A DNA stretch of 5,032 bases from Planctomycetota bacterium (lineage in GTDB: Bacteria; Planctomycetota; Planctomycetia; Pirellulales; Lacipirellulaceae), in assembly GCA_029259975.1 (NCBI GenBank), contig JAJDEE010000202.1, forward strand, positions 1 through 5,032, written 5' to 3'. The stretch's first letter is position 1, and each line of letters opens with the position of its first letter. Position numbers and translations under genes: made by a program. A model generated the notes under the pieces. It made no database searches. It was given only the letters and a program-made list of their open reading frames with translations, and was not told the origin of the DNA. Below are positions 1 to 5,032 of this stretch, piece by piece.

Positions 1-10
1 ACCTTCTCAT
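1..10 (-). promoter_or_regulatory. Possible start or ribosome binding site of the next gene at the edge
   Basis: On the minus strand the window ends ATGAGAAGGT. The ATG overlaps the fliL TGA as ATGA, a common coupling arrangement, while AGAAGG could instead be the binding site of a gene starting just outside. fliM is expected there from the usual gene order. The sequence is too short to choose. Confidence 0.25.
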
Positions 11-588
11 CGTTCTTCGAATGAGAACTTGCTAAATATCGCTTCGTGCAGTAGCGGCTTGCCCAAAGCGCGGTTGATCTTCTCCAATATCCGGCGTTTG
101 ATCAAGCCCAACGTCGGGTCGGTAAAGTCGCTCAAGTCAGCCCCTCTGATCGTAACTTGCACCTGCTCGCGGATACGATGTTCATTGGCTGCAAAAAGAT
201 CGACAAACTCGTTATGCTCGTCTTCTTGGACTGTGGCAAACAACTCAAAGTCGATATTGATCCGGCTGCCGGCCTTCGGGTTGTGACTCAGACTGTGGAA
301 ATTCCCCAGAGCCACTTCGATCATTTCTCCATCGGCAAACAGAGGGTTCTCTGCTTTGCTAGCAGAGTCGTCGTCGGACTTTGTGCTATCGTCCTCGTTC
401 AAATTTGTTGTGGCCAGTTCGCTGGCAATCGTGGCAGTCTCTTCAGCGGAAGGGAGGATCATCGAAGCGGCGGCAATTTGCAGCAGAACAATCACCGACA
501 CAAAGGCAACTGCCTTGATCAGCGTCATGAGACCTGGGCCTTTGTTGGCCTTTTTGCCGGTTGATTCGGACTCTTTTTCGTCTGCCAC
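7..588 (-). CDS. fliL: Flagellar basal body-associated protein FliL
   Basis: FliL is a single-pass inner-membrane protein that surrounds the MotAB stator and supports motor torque or stator stability. The 193 residues show a short polar, Lys-rich cytoplasmic tail (1-17) and one membrane helix (about 20-45, LIKAVAFVSVIVLLQIAAAS). An acidic, Ser/Asp-rich linker follows (about 63-80), then the periplasmic stomatin-like FliL domain (about 88-193). That domain contains EVALGNFHSL, INIDFELFATV, HRIREQVQVTI and LGLIKRRILEKINRALGK, which match the family pattern of strand, helix and the late I-K-R-I-L-E-K-N helix. Overall identity to well-known FliLs appears modest, so the call rests on architecture and on the position after motB. 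The start is GTG at 588, supported by AGAGGA upstream. The stop is TGA at 9-7 and overlaps a possible ATG at 10-8 of the next gene. Confidence 0.88.
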   Translation of the reverse strand: MADEKESESTGKKANKGPGLMTLIKAVAFVSVIVLLQIAAASMILPSAEETATIASELATTNLNEDDSTKSDDDSASKAENPLFADGEMIEVALGNFHSLSHNPKAGSRINIDFELFATVQEDEHNEFVDLFAANEHRIREQVQVTIRGADLSDFTDPTLGLIKRRILEKINRALGKPLLHEAIFSKFSFEER

Positions 589-596
589 AACTGAGA

Positions 597-602
597 TCCT
601 CT
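597..602 (-). promoter_or_regulatory. Ribosome binding site of fliL
   Basis: AGAGGA stands eight bases before the GTG at 588 and supports that rare start codon. The rest of the 79-base motB-fliL spacer shows no clear terminator or promoter. Confidence 0.65.
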
Positions 603-667
603 TGTTTGAAGGGCCAGGGATTGAGAAGATTGCGTTTCTAAGTTTCTTGCTCCTCTACTCCTAACCC

Positions 668-1390
668 CTATTCTGTGCCACCTAGCTCACTAACTTTTTC
701 GTCCCACATCAAAATTTGCACCCTCGAATTTTTCTTCAGGCGTTCGGGGTCAACACCGTTGTAAAGTGGCTCTTCGGCTCCGGCGTTGCCCAAACGGATA
801 CGGCTGGGGTCAATGCCTTGCGTGACCATAAATTTCATCGTGCTTCGAGCACGCGCTTCGGCCAAATCCCATAGATCGCGATAGCCGCTCTTGGGGTCGA
901 CCGGTCTGCGAGTGGTATGCCCTCGTATTTCTATTTTCTGTGGTTTTCCATTGATTTGCTCGATGATGCGGATCAAATCGCGTTTATTTTCTTCGGTCAA
1001 TTCGACGGCGAATTCACCAAAATGAATTTGCCCGCCTATCGAGGAATCTTCCCCCGGTCGGACGACCTGCACTTTTTCGTTTTCTCCCGTCACCGCTTTG
1101 TTTTCTTGCCCACCGTTATTGAGGCCTTTTTTCTTAGCACGGCCTTGGCTGGCATTCCATTCCATCTTTGAGTTCCGCGGTCGAAAGCTACCCGGCACCA
1201 ACGTCATCGCCGACATGTCGTGTCCCATCTGCTCACGTAACGCTTCTGCCACAGCCTGAAATTTCTCGTCCTGCTTCATTTCGCTCATCGATACTAGCAT
1301 GATGAAGAAGGTCAAGAGCAACGACATCATGTCGCCGAACGTAACCACCCATTCGGGTATCCCAGGTTCTGGTTCTTCTTCAATGGCCAT
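668..1390 (-). CDS. motB: Flagellar motor stator protein MotB
   Basis: MotB is the stator subunit that carries the ion-binding Asp and anchors the complex to peptidoglycan. Its 240 residues hold a short cytoplasmic tail, one membrane helix at about 14-35 (WVVTFGDMMSLLLTFFIMLV), and a plug-like amphipathic stretch (about 36-55). A basic, Gly/Asn-containing linker follows (about 80-118), then an OmpA-like domain (about 120-230). Asp20 is the counterpart of E. coli Asp32. The OmpA domain shows QKIEIRGHTT (151-160), WDLAEARARS with Arg180, and KKNSRVQILM (219-228). The usual Asp of GHTD is Thr160 here, while the Arg is kept. TFGD and the LLLTFF pattern resemble PomB/MotS. The ATG at 1390 gives the standard family start. 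No binding site precedes it, because the junction repeat abuts it. The stop is TAG at 670-668. Confidence 0.96.
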   Translation of the reverse strand: MAIEEEPEPGIPEWVVTFGDMMSLLLTFFIMLVSMSEMKQDEKFQAVAEALREQMGHDMSAMTLVPGSFRPRNSKMEWNASQGRAKKKGLNNGGQENKAVTGENEKVQVVRPGEDSSIGGQIHFGEFAVELTEENKRDLIRIIEQINGKPQKIEIRGHTTRRPVDPKSGYRDLWDLAEARARSTMKFMVTQGIDPSRIRLGNAGAEEPLYNGVDPERLKKNSRVQILMWDEKVSELGGTE

Positions 1391-1483
1391 GAGTTAGTTG
1401 CGAGCTGCAAGTTACGAGTTGCGAGTTCGAGAAAGATCCTATCAAGCATCCACTCGTAACTCGCGACTCGAAACTCGCAACTC
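1391..1483. repeat. Opposed 7-base tandem repeats forming a long inverted repeat at the motA-motB junction
   Basis: On the plus strand, 1391-1431 holds head-to-tail copies of a unit close to GAGTTGC: a partial GAGT, then TAGTTGC, GAGCTGC, AAGTTAC, GAGTTGC and a shortened GAGTTC-GAG. After a 20-base spacer (1432-1451) the right block, 1452-1483, holds the complementary unit: ACTCGTA, ACTCGCG, ACTCGAA, ACTCGCA, ACTC. The blocks can fold on each other in at least two registers. One pairs 1416-1431 with 1467-1483, perfect except for one extra base. The other is a longer imperfect stem of 1391-1419 with 1452-1483. The element fills 93 of the 95 bases between the genes and touches the motB start codon. 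Confidence 0.85.
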
Positions 1484-1485
1484 CC

Positions 1486-2256
1486 TTACGCTGCCTCCTT
1501 CGAGGCTCGAAGTTTCGGTGGAATAAAGGTATTCAATTTTTGCTCGATCACTCGAGGGTTTTCCCCCGACTGGATCGCCATGATGCCGCGGATGACGATT
1601 TCCATTACGAGTAGCTCTTGTTTGTTGATGAAGCCCAGTTTTTCGGCGAAAGGGAGGAAGACCACATTCGAGGCGATTGCACCGTACATCGTCGTCAACA
1701 ACGCCACTGCCATACCCGCACCAATTTTCGATGGATCGCTCATGTCGCCGAGCATGATGACCAGACCCATCAATGTGCCGATCATGCCAAATGCCGGGGC
1801 AAAGCGGCCCATGCAGTCGTGCAGTGCCTTGCCATCGCGGTGACGTGTGGCCACCGCATCCAACTCGGTCCGCATGATGTCTTCCATCACCTCGGGACGT
1901 GTGCCGTCGACGGCCATTTGGATTCCGAGCACAACAAATGTATTTTCGATATCGCCCAGCCGGCCTTCGAGGGCCAGCAAACCATCGCGTCGGGCGGTCT
2001 CGGCCAAGCTAACCAGCTCTTCGATTAACTTAGGCAGCGAATCGCCCTTATTCAAAACAACTTTCATCGTGACGCTAAAGACGCCGAGGAAGTTTTTTAT
2101 CGGAAACGAAATCAACCCCGCCGCGATCGCACCACCGATCACCACCATCAACGACGGGTAGTCGACAAACGACAACAGGCTACCACCACCAATGATGATA
2201 GCGCCAAGGATCAGACCCAAGGCCAGAATGACACCAAATACAGTAGCGATATCCAT
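1486..2256 (-). CDS. motA: Flagellar motor stator protein MotA (PomA-like)
   Basis: MotA is the inner-membrane stator subunit that, with MotB, couples ion flow to rotor torque. The 256 residues match the PomA length. Four membrane segments are seen: about 4-24, 34-52, 152-172 and 182-203. The large cytoplasmic loop lies between TM2 and TM3 and carries the rotor-facing pattern AETARRDGLLALEGRL, with Arg90 and Glu97 near the positions of E. coli Arg90 and Glu98. The loop continues with MAVDGTRPEVMEDIM. TM3 has APAFGMIGTLMGLV, with Pro154 matching E. coli Pro173 and Thr161 at the position of the PomA sodium-linked threonine. TM4 has MAVALLTTMYGAIASNVVF, followed by Pro202. The ATG at 2256 is the only reasonable start, since an in-frame TGA lies two codons upstream. 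No Shine-Dalgarno site is adjacent. The stop is TAA at 1488-1486. The gene is followed by the motB junction repeat. Confidence 0.97.
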   Translation of the reverse strand: MDIATVFGVILALGLILGAIIIGGGSLLSFVDYPSLMVVIGGAIAAGLISFPIKNFLGVFSVTMKVVLNKGDSLPKLIEELVSLAETARRDGLLALEGRLGDIENTFVVLGIQMAVDGTRPEVMEDIMRTELDAVATRHRDGKALHDCMGRFAPAFGMIGTLMGLVIMLGDMSDPSKIGAGMAVALLTTMYGAIASNVVFLPFAEKLGFINKQELLVMEIVIRGIMAIQSGENPRVIEQKLNTFIPPKLRASKEAA

Positions 2257-2481
2257 CGGTCAGTCAATCAAGTCGCTGAGAATGTTCTGAGTTAAATCAT
2301 CACCCCCTCCTTCCTTGAAAGGAGTGGCAAGGGAACAGGTTTTTATTACTTAACTATCCCCGCCTACTATCGATAGGCCTGCACAAACATAGCTTTGCCT
2401 CGCCGCCGATGATGATTAATTGCGTCAACCTCTGCCGAGAATCCCGACCTACAACGGTCACAACCGGTACAGCCTGTCATC
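2257..2481 (-). other. 225-base gap between flbD and motA with no protein gene
   Basis: This is the longest gap in the window. Reading on the minus strand I find no open frame with family features. It contains a 17-base inverted repeat at 2378-2362 (GCCTA and TAGGC around TCGATAG, with the palindrome CTATCGATAG nested in it), an A-rich stretch near 2355-2341, and then the strong Shine-Dalgarno element listed separately. I could not find a convincing sigma-70, sigma-28 or sigma-54 promoter. The length and structures suggest a leader or a processing region ahead of the motor genes, but this is inference. Confidence 0.5.
2292..2324 (-). promoter_or_regulatory. Strong Shine-Dalgarno site with a three-codon frame and a masking hairpin, motA leader
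   Basis: On the minus strand AAGGAGG (2312-2306) is a perfect match to the anti-Shine-Dalgarno core. Five bases later comes ATG ATT TAA (2300-2292), preceded in frame by GTG (2303-2301), so ribosomes loading here would meet a stop after two or three codons. Just upstream, CTCCTT (2324-2319) can pair with AAGGAG (2312-2307) around a six-base loop and hide the site. The motA ATG lies 35 bases beyond the TAA and has no recognisable binding site of its own. A loading site with re-initiation at motA, switched by the hairpin, would explain this. The sequence elements are seen; the mechanism is inferred. Confidence 0.4.
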
Positions 2482-2685
2482 CTATTGCACTCCCACCTCT
2501 GGAACGAGCCGCTTATTGCGTTGGTAATCGATGGTCTTTTGTAACACCTCGTCAGGCGTTTCGCCAACAACAATGCGATCGCCCAAGGTCAAGGTAATAA
2601 ACGTATCCGGCCGCTGTTCGACATACTTAATCAAGTCGGCATTGAGGATAAAAGCCTCGCCATCGAGCCGCGTGAGTTTGATCAT
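2482..2685 (-). CDS. flbD: Flagellar FlbD/SwrD family protein
   Basis: This is a small soluble protein of 67 residues, the usual size for the FlbD family (the YlzI/SwrD type of Bacillus, not the Caulobacter sigma-54 regulator of the same name). The family signature is clear: MIKLTRLDGEAFILNADLI at the N-terminus, then YVEQRPDTFITLTLGDRIVV, then ETPDEVLQKTIDYQR. In Bacillus subtilis SwrD lies between flgE and fliL and is reported to raise motor power for swarming. The biochemical mechanism is unknown. The same neighbours occur here, with flgE 97 bases upstream and the motor genes downstream, which supports a motor-related role. The ATG at 2685 was chosen for its AAAGGG site and for the family start MIKLTRLDG. 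The stop is TAG at 2484-2482. No membrane segment or cysteine is present. Confidence 0.93.
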   Translation of the reverse strand: MIKLTRLDGEAFILNADLIKYVEQRPDTFITLTLGDRIVVGETPDEVLQKTIDYQRNKRLVPEVGVQ

Positions 2686-2691
2686 TTTTTG

Positions 2692-2697
2692 CCCTTT
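2692..2697 (-). promoter_or_regulatory. Ribosome binding site of flbD
   Basis: AAAGGG lies six bases (CAAAAA) before the ATG at 2685. It decides the start: the same frame stays open upstream to a TTG at 2745, but that extension has no binding site, would run through the hairpins and does not resemble FlbD. Confidence 0.7.
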
Positions 2698-2727
2698 GGT
2701 AAGAGACTGTGGGGGGAACTCGCTTCT

Positions 2728-2762
2728 ATAAGCGTAGCTTATCAATAGCCGTTAGCTATCGA
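2728..2762 (-). other. Two adjacent hairpins between flgE and flbD
   Basis: Read on the transcribed strand, TCGATAGC (2762-2755) pairs with GCTATTGA (2749-2742) around the loop TAACG, giving eight pairs with one G-T. Immediately next, ATAAGC (2742-2737) pairs with GCTTAT (2733-2728) around TAC, giving six pairs. Neither stem is followed by a run of T, so a classical Rho-independent terminator is unlikely. They may protect the 3' end of flgE mRNA or lower read-through into flbD. The structures are visible by pairing only; their function is inferred. Confidence 0.45.
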
Positions 2763-2782
2763 CCTTTGCCCGGCCGCCTTTC

Positions 2783-5032
2783 CTACCTACTCAAAGCCAG
2801 CAATTCGTCAAGCAATTCTTGCGTTGCAGTAATTACCCTCGCACCACCACGATACTGGGTCGACGCTAGAATTAGCTCAATGAGATTCTGCCCGATGTCG
2901 GTGTTCGATAGCTCGACTGCACCGGCGGTGAGTGTGCCAATGCCATCGGCACCAGGGACGCCCTTGATTGCCACGCCGGAGTTAACGCCGACGTTAAACA
3001 AACTATCGCCCACTTGCTGCAAACCGCCAGCATTAGCAAAACGGGCCAGCACAATTTGGCCGACGGTGCGCTGCGTACCGTTACTAAATTGGCCTTGAAT
3101 AGTACCATCGTTGGTAATGATAAAGTCGGTCAACACGCCGGGTGGAAACCCATCTTGGCTCGCGAGGTTAAGCGAGCTGATCGGGTCTCCTTGAGCGTCG
3201 GTTTCTCCCAAGGCCTTGATTTGGCTAAAGTCGAGTTCGACTTCGAGAGGCGATTCCGAGGCGGTGATATTTCGCTCGATACTAATTCGACGAAGATCCC
3301 CTGGAATCAAATCTCCCTGACTATCAAATCGCAAGAGTCCGTCACCAATGACGGTATCGACACCGCTAAAGGGTTCATTCTCTCCACTCGTGGCATACCA
3401 ACGATAGACGGTCTCGTTTGGGTTTTTTGCCTCGAGTACAGTTGTGATGCGCACATTCAGTGGCAGGCCCAATGAGTCGTATACAACCATCTCGGTTGAG
3501 GTACCAGGACCATCGGCTTGTTGTGTTTCGCCGAATGAAATTGGAAGTGTCGCGGTAGAGTTTCCATTTGCGGGTTCCATTTGGAAGGCTGTCAATGGGA
3601 CTTGAATTGCATTTTCAATACCTAGATTGCTGGTGATGACGATCTGGCCATCAACAAGACTCACACTTCCGGCCGTCGGAAAAGAGTTGTCGGGATCGCT
3701 TGACTGCGTATCGATGCCAAGGGCTTCACGCATAAATGTCATGAGATCGAGGACGTTAGTGCTCGCGTCGATCGCAAGTGTTTTCGGGGCTAGGTCAACG
3801 CCATCTTTCTCTGCCTGAAAAGTCAGATTGCCAACTTGAAAGAAACTATCGACATAGGTTTCGCCTACACGTACAACGAGATCGACTAACGCGGTATCCT
3901 CGATCGACTCGGGGCCGTTAAAGTCGACCACCGGCTGACCGCTGAGTGTGGCATCGCTGGCTTGATCGACAAAGCTGCCAGCCGACGCTGCGATTGGGGT
4001 CGAATGAATGCGCCGGAAGTCGGAGCCGCTGTTGGATAAATTGCGGTAGATTCGAATCTCATCGAAAGTGAAGTCGGGGTGCGTCGGCGTTTCCAAGTCG
4101 GATAAGTCAATGCGAACACGTCCACCCGGAGCAGAGATCGACCGTGTGCCAATGCGCGCTGTGGGGCGAGTTTCAACTTGGCTGTTCGAGTCGTAGAAGC
4201 TTACGTAGTAGCTATAGCCGCCCGGCGGGATCAAATCTTCGACCAACGCTGTCGAGGGACCTCCGCTCGCTAAGTTGACTTCGTTGGTGCTGTCCGTGAG
4301 TGTCGAGCCTGGTAGGTTATCGAGGACTTCGTCTACTTGATAGAAAGTTGTGCCGGCATCCTCCTGACGATAGAGACGCCTTCCCGCTGTAAACGCTCCC
4401 GCTCCCGTTGGTAGTGAAGAGAAGTCGATCGAAGTACCACCTGCTGCGGTGGCTGTGAATTCAGTAGAAGGATTACTTTCGTTTCCAACAGAATCGAGGA
4501 AAACCAGTTTATAGATCGGCGAGCCTGCATTCGGACCGGTTGCGAGTCCTCCTGCGGCATCTGCAATGCCGCCCGTAGCAGGCTGTGCGATCTCGGGAAA
4601 ATCATTGATGTCAAATGTTTGCCCTGAAATCGCTTGTGGCTGAGGAACTGTCCCATCGCCCAGAACGATCGACTGAGAAATCGAGGGACTTGCTCCAAGA
4701 TTGACAGAAGGGTTCAACACTCCACTAAACGACGCGTTACTTGTCGATTGACTCACTCGCTCTTTTCCCAAGGGTATGGAAAGCGACACCAGCGATTCGG
4801 CATTCTGTTGCAGTTCAAAATCATCGTTCACGCCGAACCCTAAAACCCGTTGTCCCGTGGACGTGACAATCTCGTTCTCCGCATTCAGCTTGAGCTGCCC
4901 ATTACGTGTGTACAGCTCGCCATTCCCCGATTGCACGACCAAGAATCCGTCGCCTTGGATTGCCACATCAAGTGGATTCGAGCTGATTTCGATCGTGCCC
5001 TGTGAGAAATTAGGTGAAATCTCGGCGACTTT
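2783..5032 (-). CDS. flgE: Flagellar hook protein FlgE, large form, 5' end outside the window
   Basis: FlgE is exported by the flagellar type III apparatus and polymerises into the hook that joins basal body to filament. The frame is open to the right edge, so the N-terminus is missing. 749 residues are visible (residue 1 is the codon at 5032) and the stop is TAG at 2785-2783. The N-terminal part has the FlgE/F/G core motif NPLDVAIQGDGFLVV (about 20-34) and LYTRNGQLKL, followed by a VLGFG turn. A hook middle-domain motif, VVYDSLGLPLNVRI, lies near 516-529, and a D1 return segment, NDGTIQGQFSNGTQR, near 641-655. The C-terminus has the helix LSNTDIGQNLIELILASTQY (about 708-727) and ends in LLALSR. 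No cysteine is visible. Enteric FlgE has about 400 residues; the excess here lies largely between residues 170 and 480 and includes two repeated beta-rich modules (separate entry). The GTG at 4966-4964 is an internal Val codon, not the start. The family call is secure. The planctomycete assignment is inferred from size and middle region. Confidence 0.95.
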   Translation of the reverse strand, partial: KVAEISPNFSQGTIEISSNPLDVAIQGDGFLVVQSGNGELYTRNGQLKLNAENEIVTSTGQRVLGFGVNDDFELQQNAESLVSLSIPLGKERVSQSTSNASFSGVLNPSVNLGASPSISQSIVLGDGTVPQPQAISGQTFDINDFPEIAQPATGGIADAAGGLATGPNAGSPIYKLVFLDSVGNESNPSTEFTATAAGGTSIDFSSLPTGAGAFTAGRRLYRQEDAGTTFYQVDEVLDNLPGSTLTDSTNEVNLASGGPSTALVEDLIPPGGYSYYVSFYDSNSQVETRPTARIGTRSISAPGGRVRIDLSDLETPTHPDFTFDEIRIYRNLSNSGSDFRRIHSTPIAASAGSFVDQASDATLSGQPVVDFNGPESIEDTALVDLVVRVGETYVDSFFQVGNLTFQAEKDGVDLAPKTLAIDASTNVLDLMTFMREALGIDTQSSDPDNSFPTAGSVSLVDGQIVITSNLGIENAIQVPLTAFQMEPANGNSTATLPISFGETQQADGPGTSTEMVVYDSLGLPLNVRITTVLEAKNPNETVYRWYATSGENEPFSGVDTVIGDGLLRFDSQGDLIPGDLRRISIERNITASESPLEVELDFSQIKALGETDAQGDPISSLNLASQDGFPPGVLTDFIITNDGTIQGQFSNGTQRTVGQIVLARFANAGGLQQVGDSLFNVGVNSGVAIKGVPGADGIGTLTAGAVELSNTDIGQNLIELILASTQYRGGARVITATQELLDELLALSR
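3941..4516 (-). repeat. Two tandem related modules inserted in the FlgE protein
   Basis: Module 1 (about 4516-4280) and module 2 (about 4219-3941) share the same order of short motifs. An aromatic beta strand ending in an Asp-Ser turn (YKLVFLDSVGNES; YYVSFYDSNSQVET) is followed by a Pro and a Gly-Gly/Ile-Asp strand (GGTSIDFSSLPT; GGRVRIDLSDLET). Next come an R-x-Y-R strand (RRLYRQEDAGTTF; IRIYRNLSNSGSDF) and a final Asp-Thr/Asp-Gln turn. Identity is low, so this is an old duplication at the protein level and not a DNA repeat. The pattern of strand, DS-G-E-S-P, GG-I-L and R-x-Y-R recalls beta-sandwich modules found in phage tail and other surface proteins. That resemblance is from memory. A role as a surface-exposed outer hook domain is inference. 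Confidence 0.6.

Noticed and set aside
157..564. Plus-strand open frame opposite fliL
   Set aside because: It is the antisense of FliL coding sequence, with no recognisable motif and no binding site worth noting.
1391..1483. CRISPR array reading of the repeat region
   Set aside because: The units are seven bases long, have no unique spacers and occur in opposed blocks, which does not fit a CRISPR array.
2362..2378. Short inverted repeat as a terminator after flbD
   Set aside because: The stem has only five pairs and no T-run follows on the transcribed strand; kept only as a note within the leader entry.
2257..2481. A flagellar sigma-28 or sigma-54 promoter before motA
   Set aside because: I looked for TAAA with CCGATAA and for TGGCAC with TTGC at proper spacing on the minus strand. 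Only partial matches with wrong spacing were found.
2367..2573. Minus-strand open frame of 68 codons overlapping flbD and part of the leader
   Set aside because: It is out of frame with the clear FlbD gene, rich in Arg and Cys, without a binding site or family features; it is a shadow of flbD running into the gap.
2686..2745. Upstream extension of flbD to a TTG at 2745
   Set aside because: The extra 20 residues do not resemble the family, have no binding site and cover hairpin sequence. The ATG at 2685 has a good site and the canonical FlbD start.
2709..3475. Plus-strand open frames opposite flgE (2709-3098 and 3014-3475)
   Set aside because: Both lie against confidently identified FlgE coding sequence and show no domain, signal peptide or family motif.
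4964..4966. GTG as the start of flgE
   Set aside because: The frame remains open upstream to the window edge and encodes the conserved FlgE segment ending in SSNPLD, so this GTG is an internal valine.

Overview
The window is part of a flagellar operon. All five protein genes lie on the minus strand and are read from the right edge towards the left: flgE (hook protein, 5' end outside the window), flbD/swrD, motA, motB, fliL. The last bases probably lead into a further flagellar gene, expected to be fliM but not visible. I see no convincing gene on the plus strand, no RNA gene, no insertion sequence and no CRISPR array.

The order flgE-flbD-motA-motB-fliL is a conserved flagellar cluster known in spirochaetes and, in similar form, in Firmicutes. 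The protein details (a very large hook protein with a planctomycete-like middle part, a MotB with GHT-T-RRP in place of GHTD, GTG starts, weak or absent Shine-Dalgarno sites, loosely packed genes and roughly balanced base composition) suggest a planctomycete of the Pirellulales type, probably marine. This is inference from memory of the families, not a database result.

Layout: 5032-2783, FlgE, with a large insert of two related beta-rich modules around 4516-3941. 2782-2686, a spacer with two adjacent hairpins and then a good ribosome binding site for flbD. 2685-2482, FlbD. 2481-2257, a 225-base leader without a gene, holding a small hairpin and a very strong Shine-Dalgarno site that opens only a three-codon reading frame and can be masked by an upstream CTCCTT. 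2256-1486, MotA. 1485-1391, a gap almost wholly filled by two opposed blocks of a 7-base tandem repeat. 1390-668, MotB. 667-589, a short spacer with the fliL ribosome binding site. 588-7, FliL.

The genes work together: FlgE polymerises into the hook, MotA and MotB form the ion-driven stator, FliL surrounds and supports the stator, and FlbD/SwrD-type proteins are linked to motor power. Residues in MotA TM3 and the MotB TM helix resemble the sodium-type PomA/PomB and MotP/MotS stators more than the proton-type stators of E. coli. I found no evidence of a wholly new system. The points worth a second look are the heptamer inverted repeat at the motA-motB junction, the odd motA leader, the modular insert in the hook protein and the altered peptidoglycan-binding motif of MotB.
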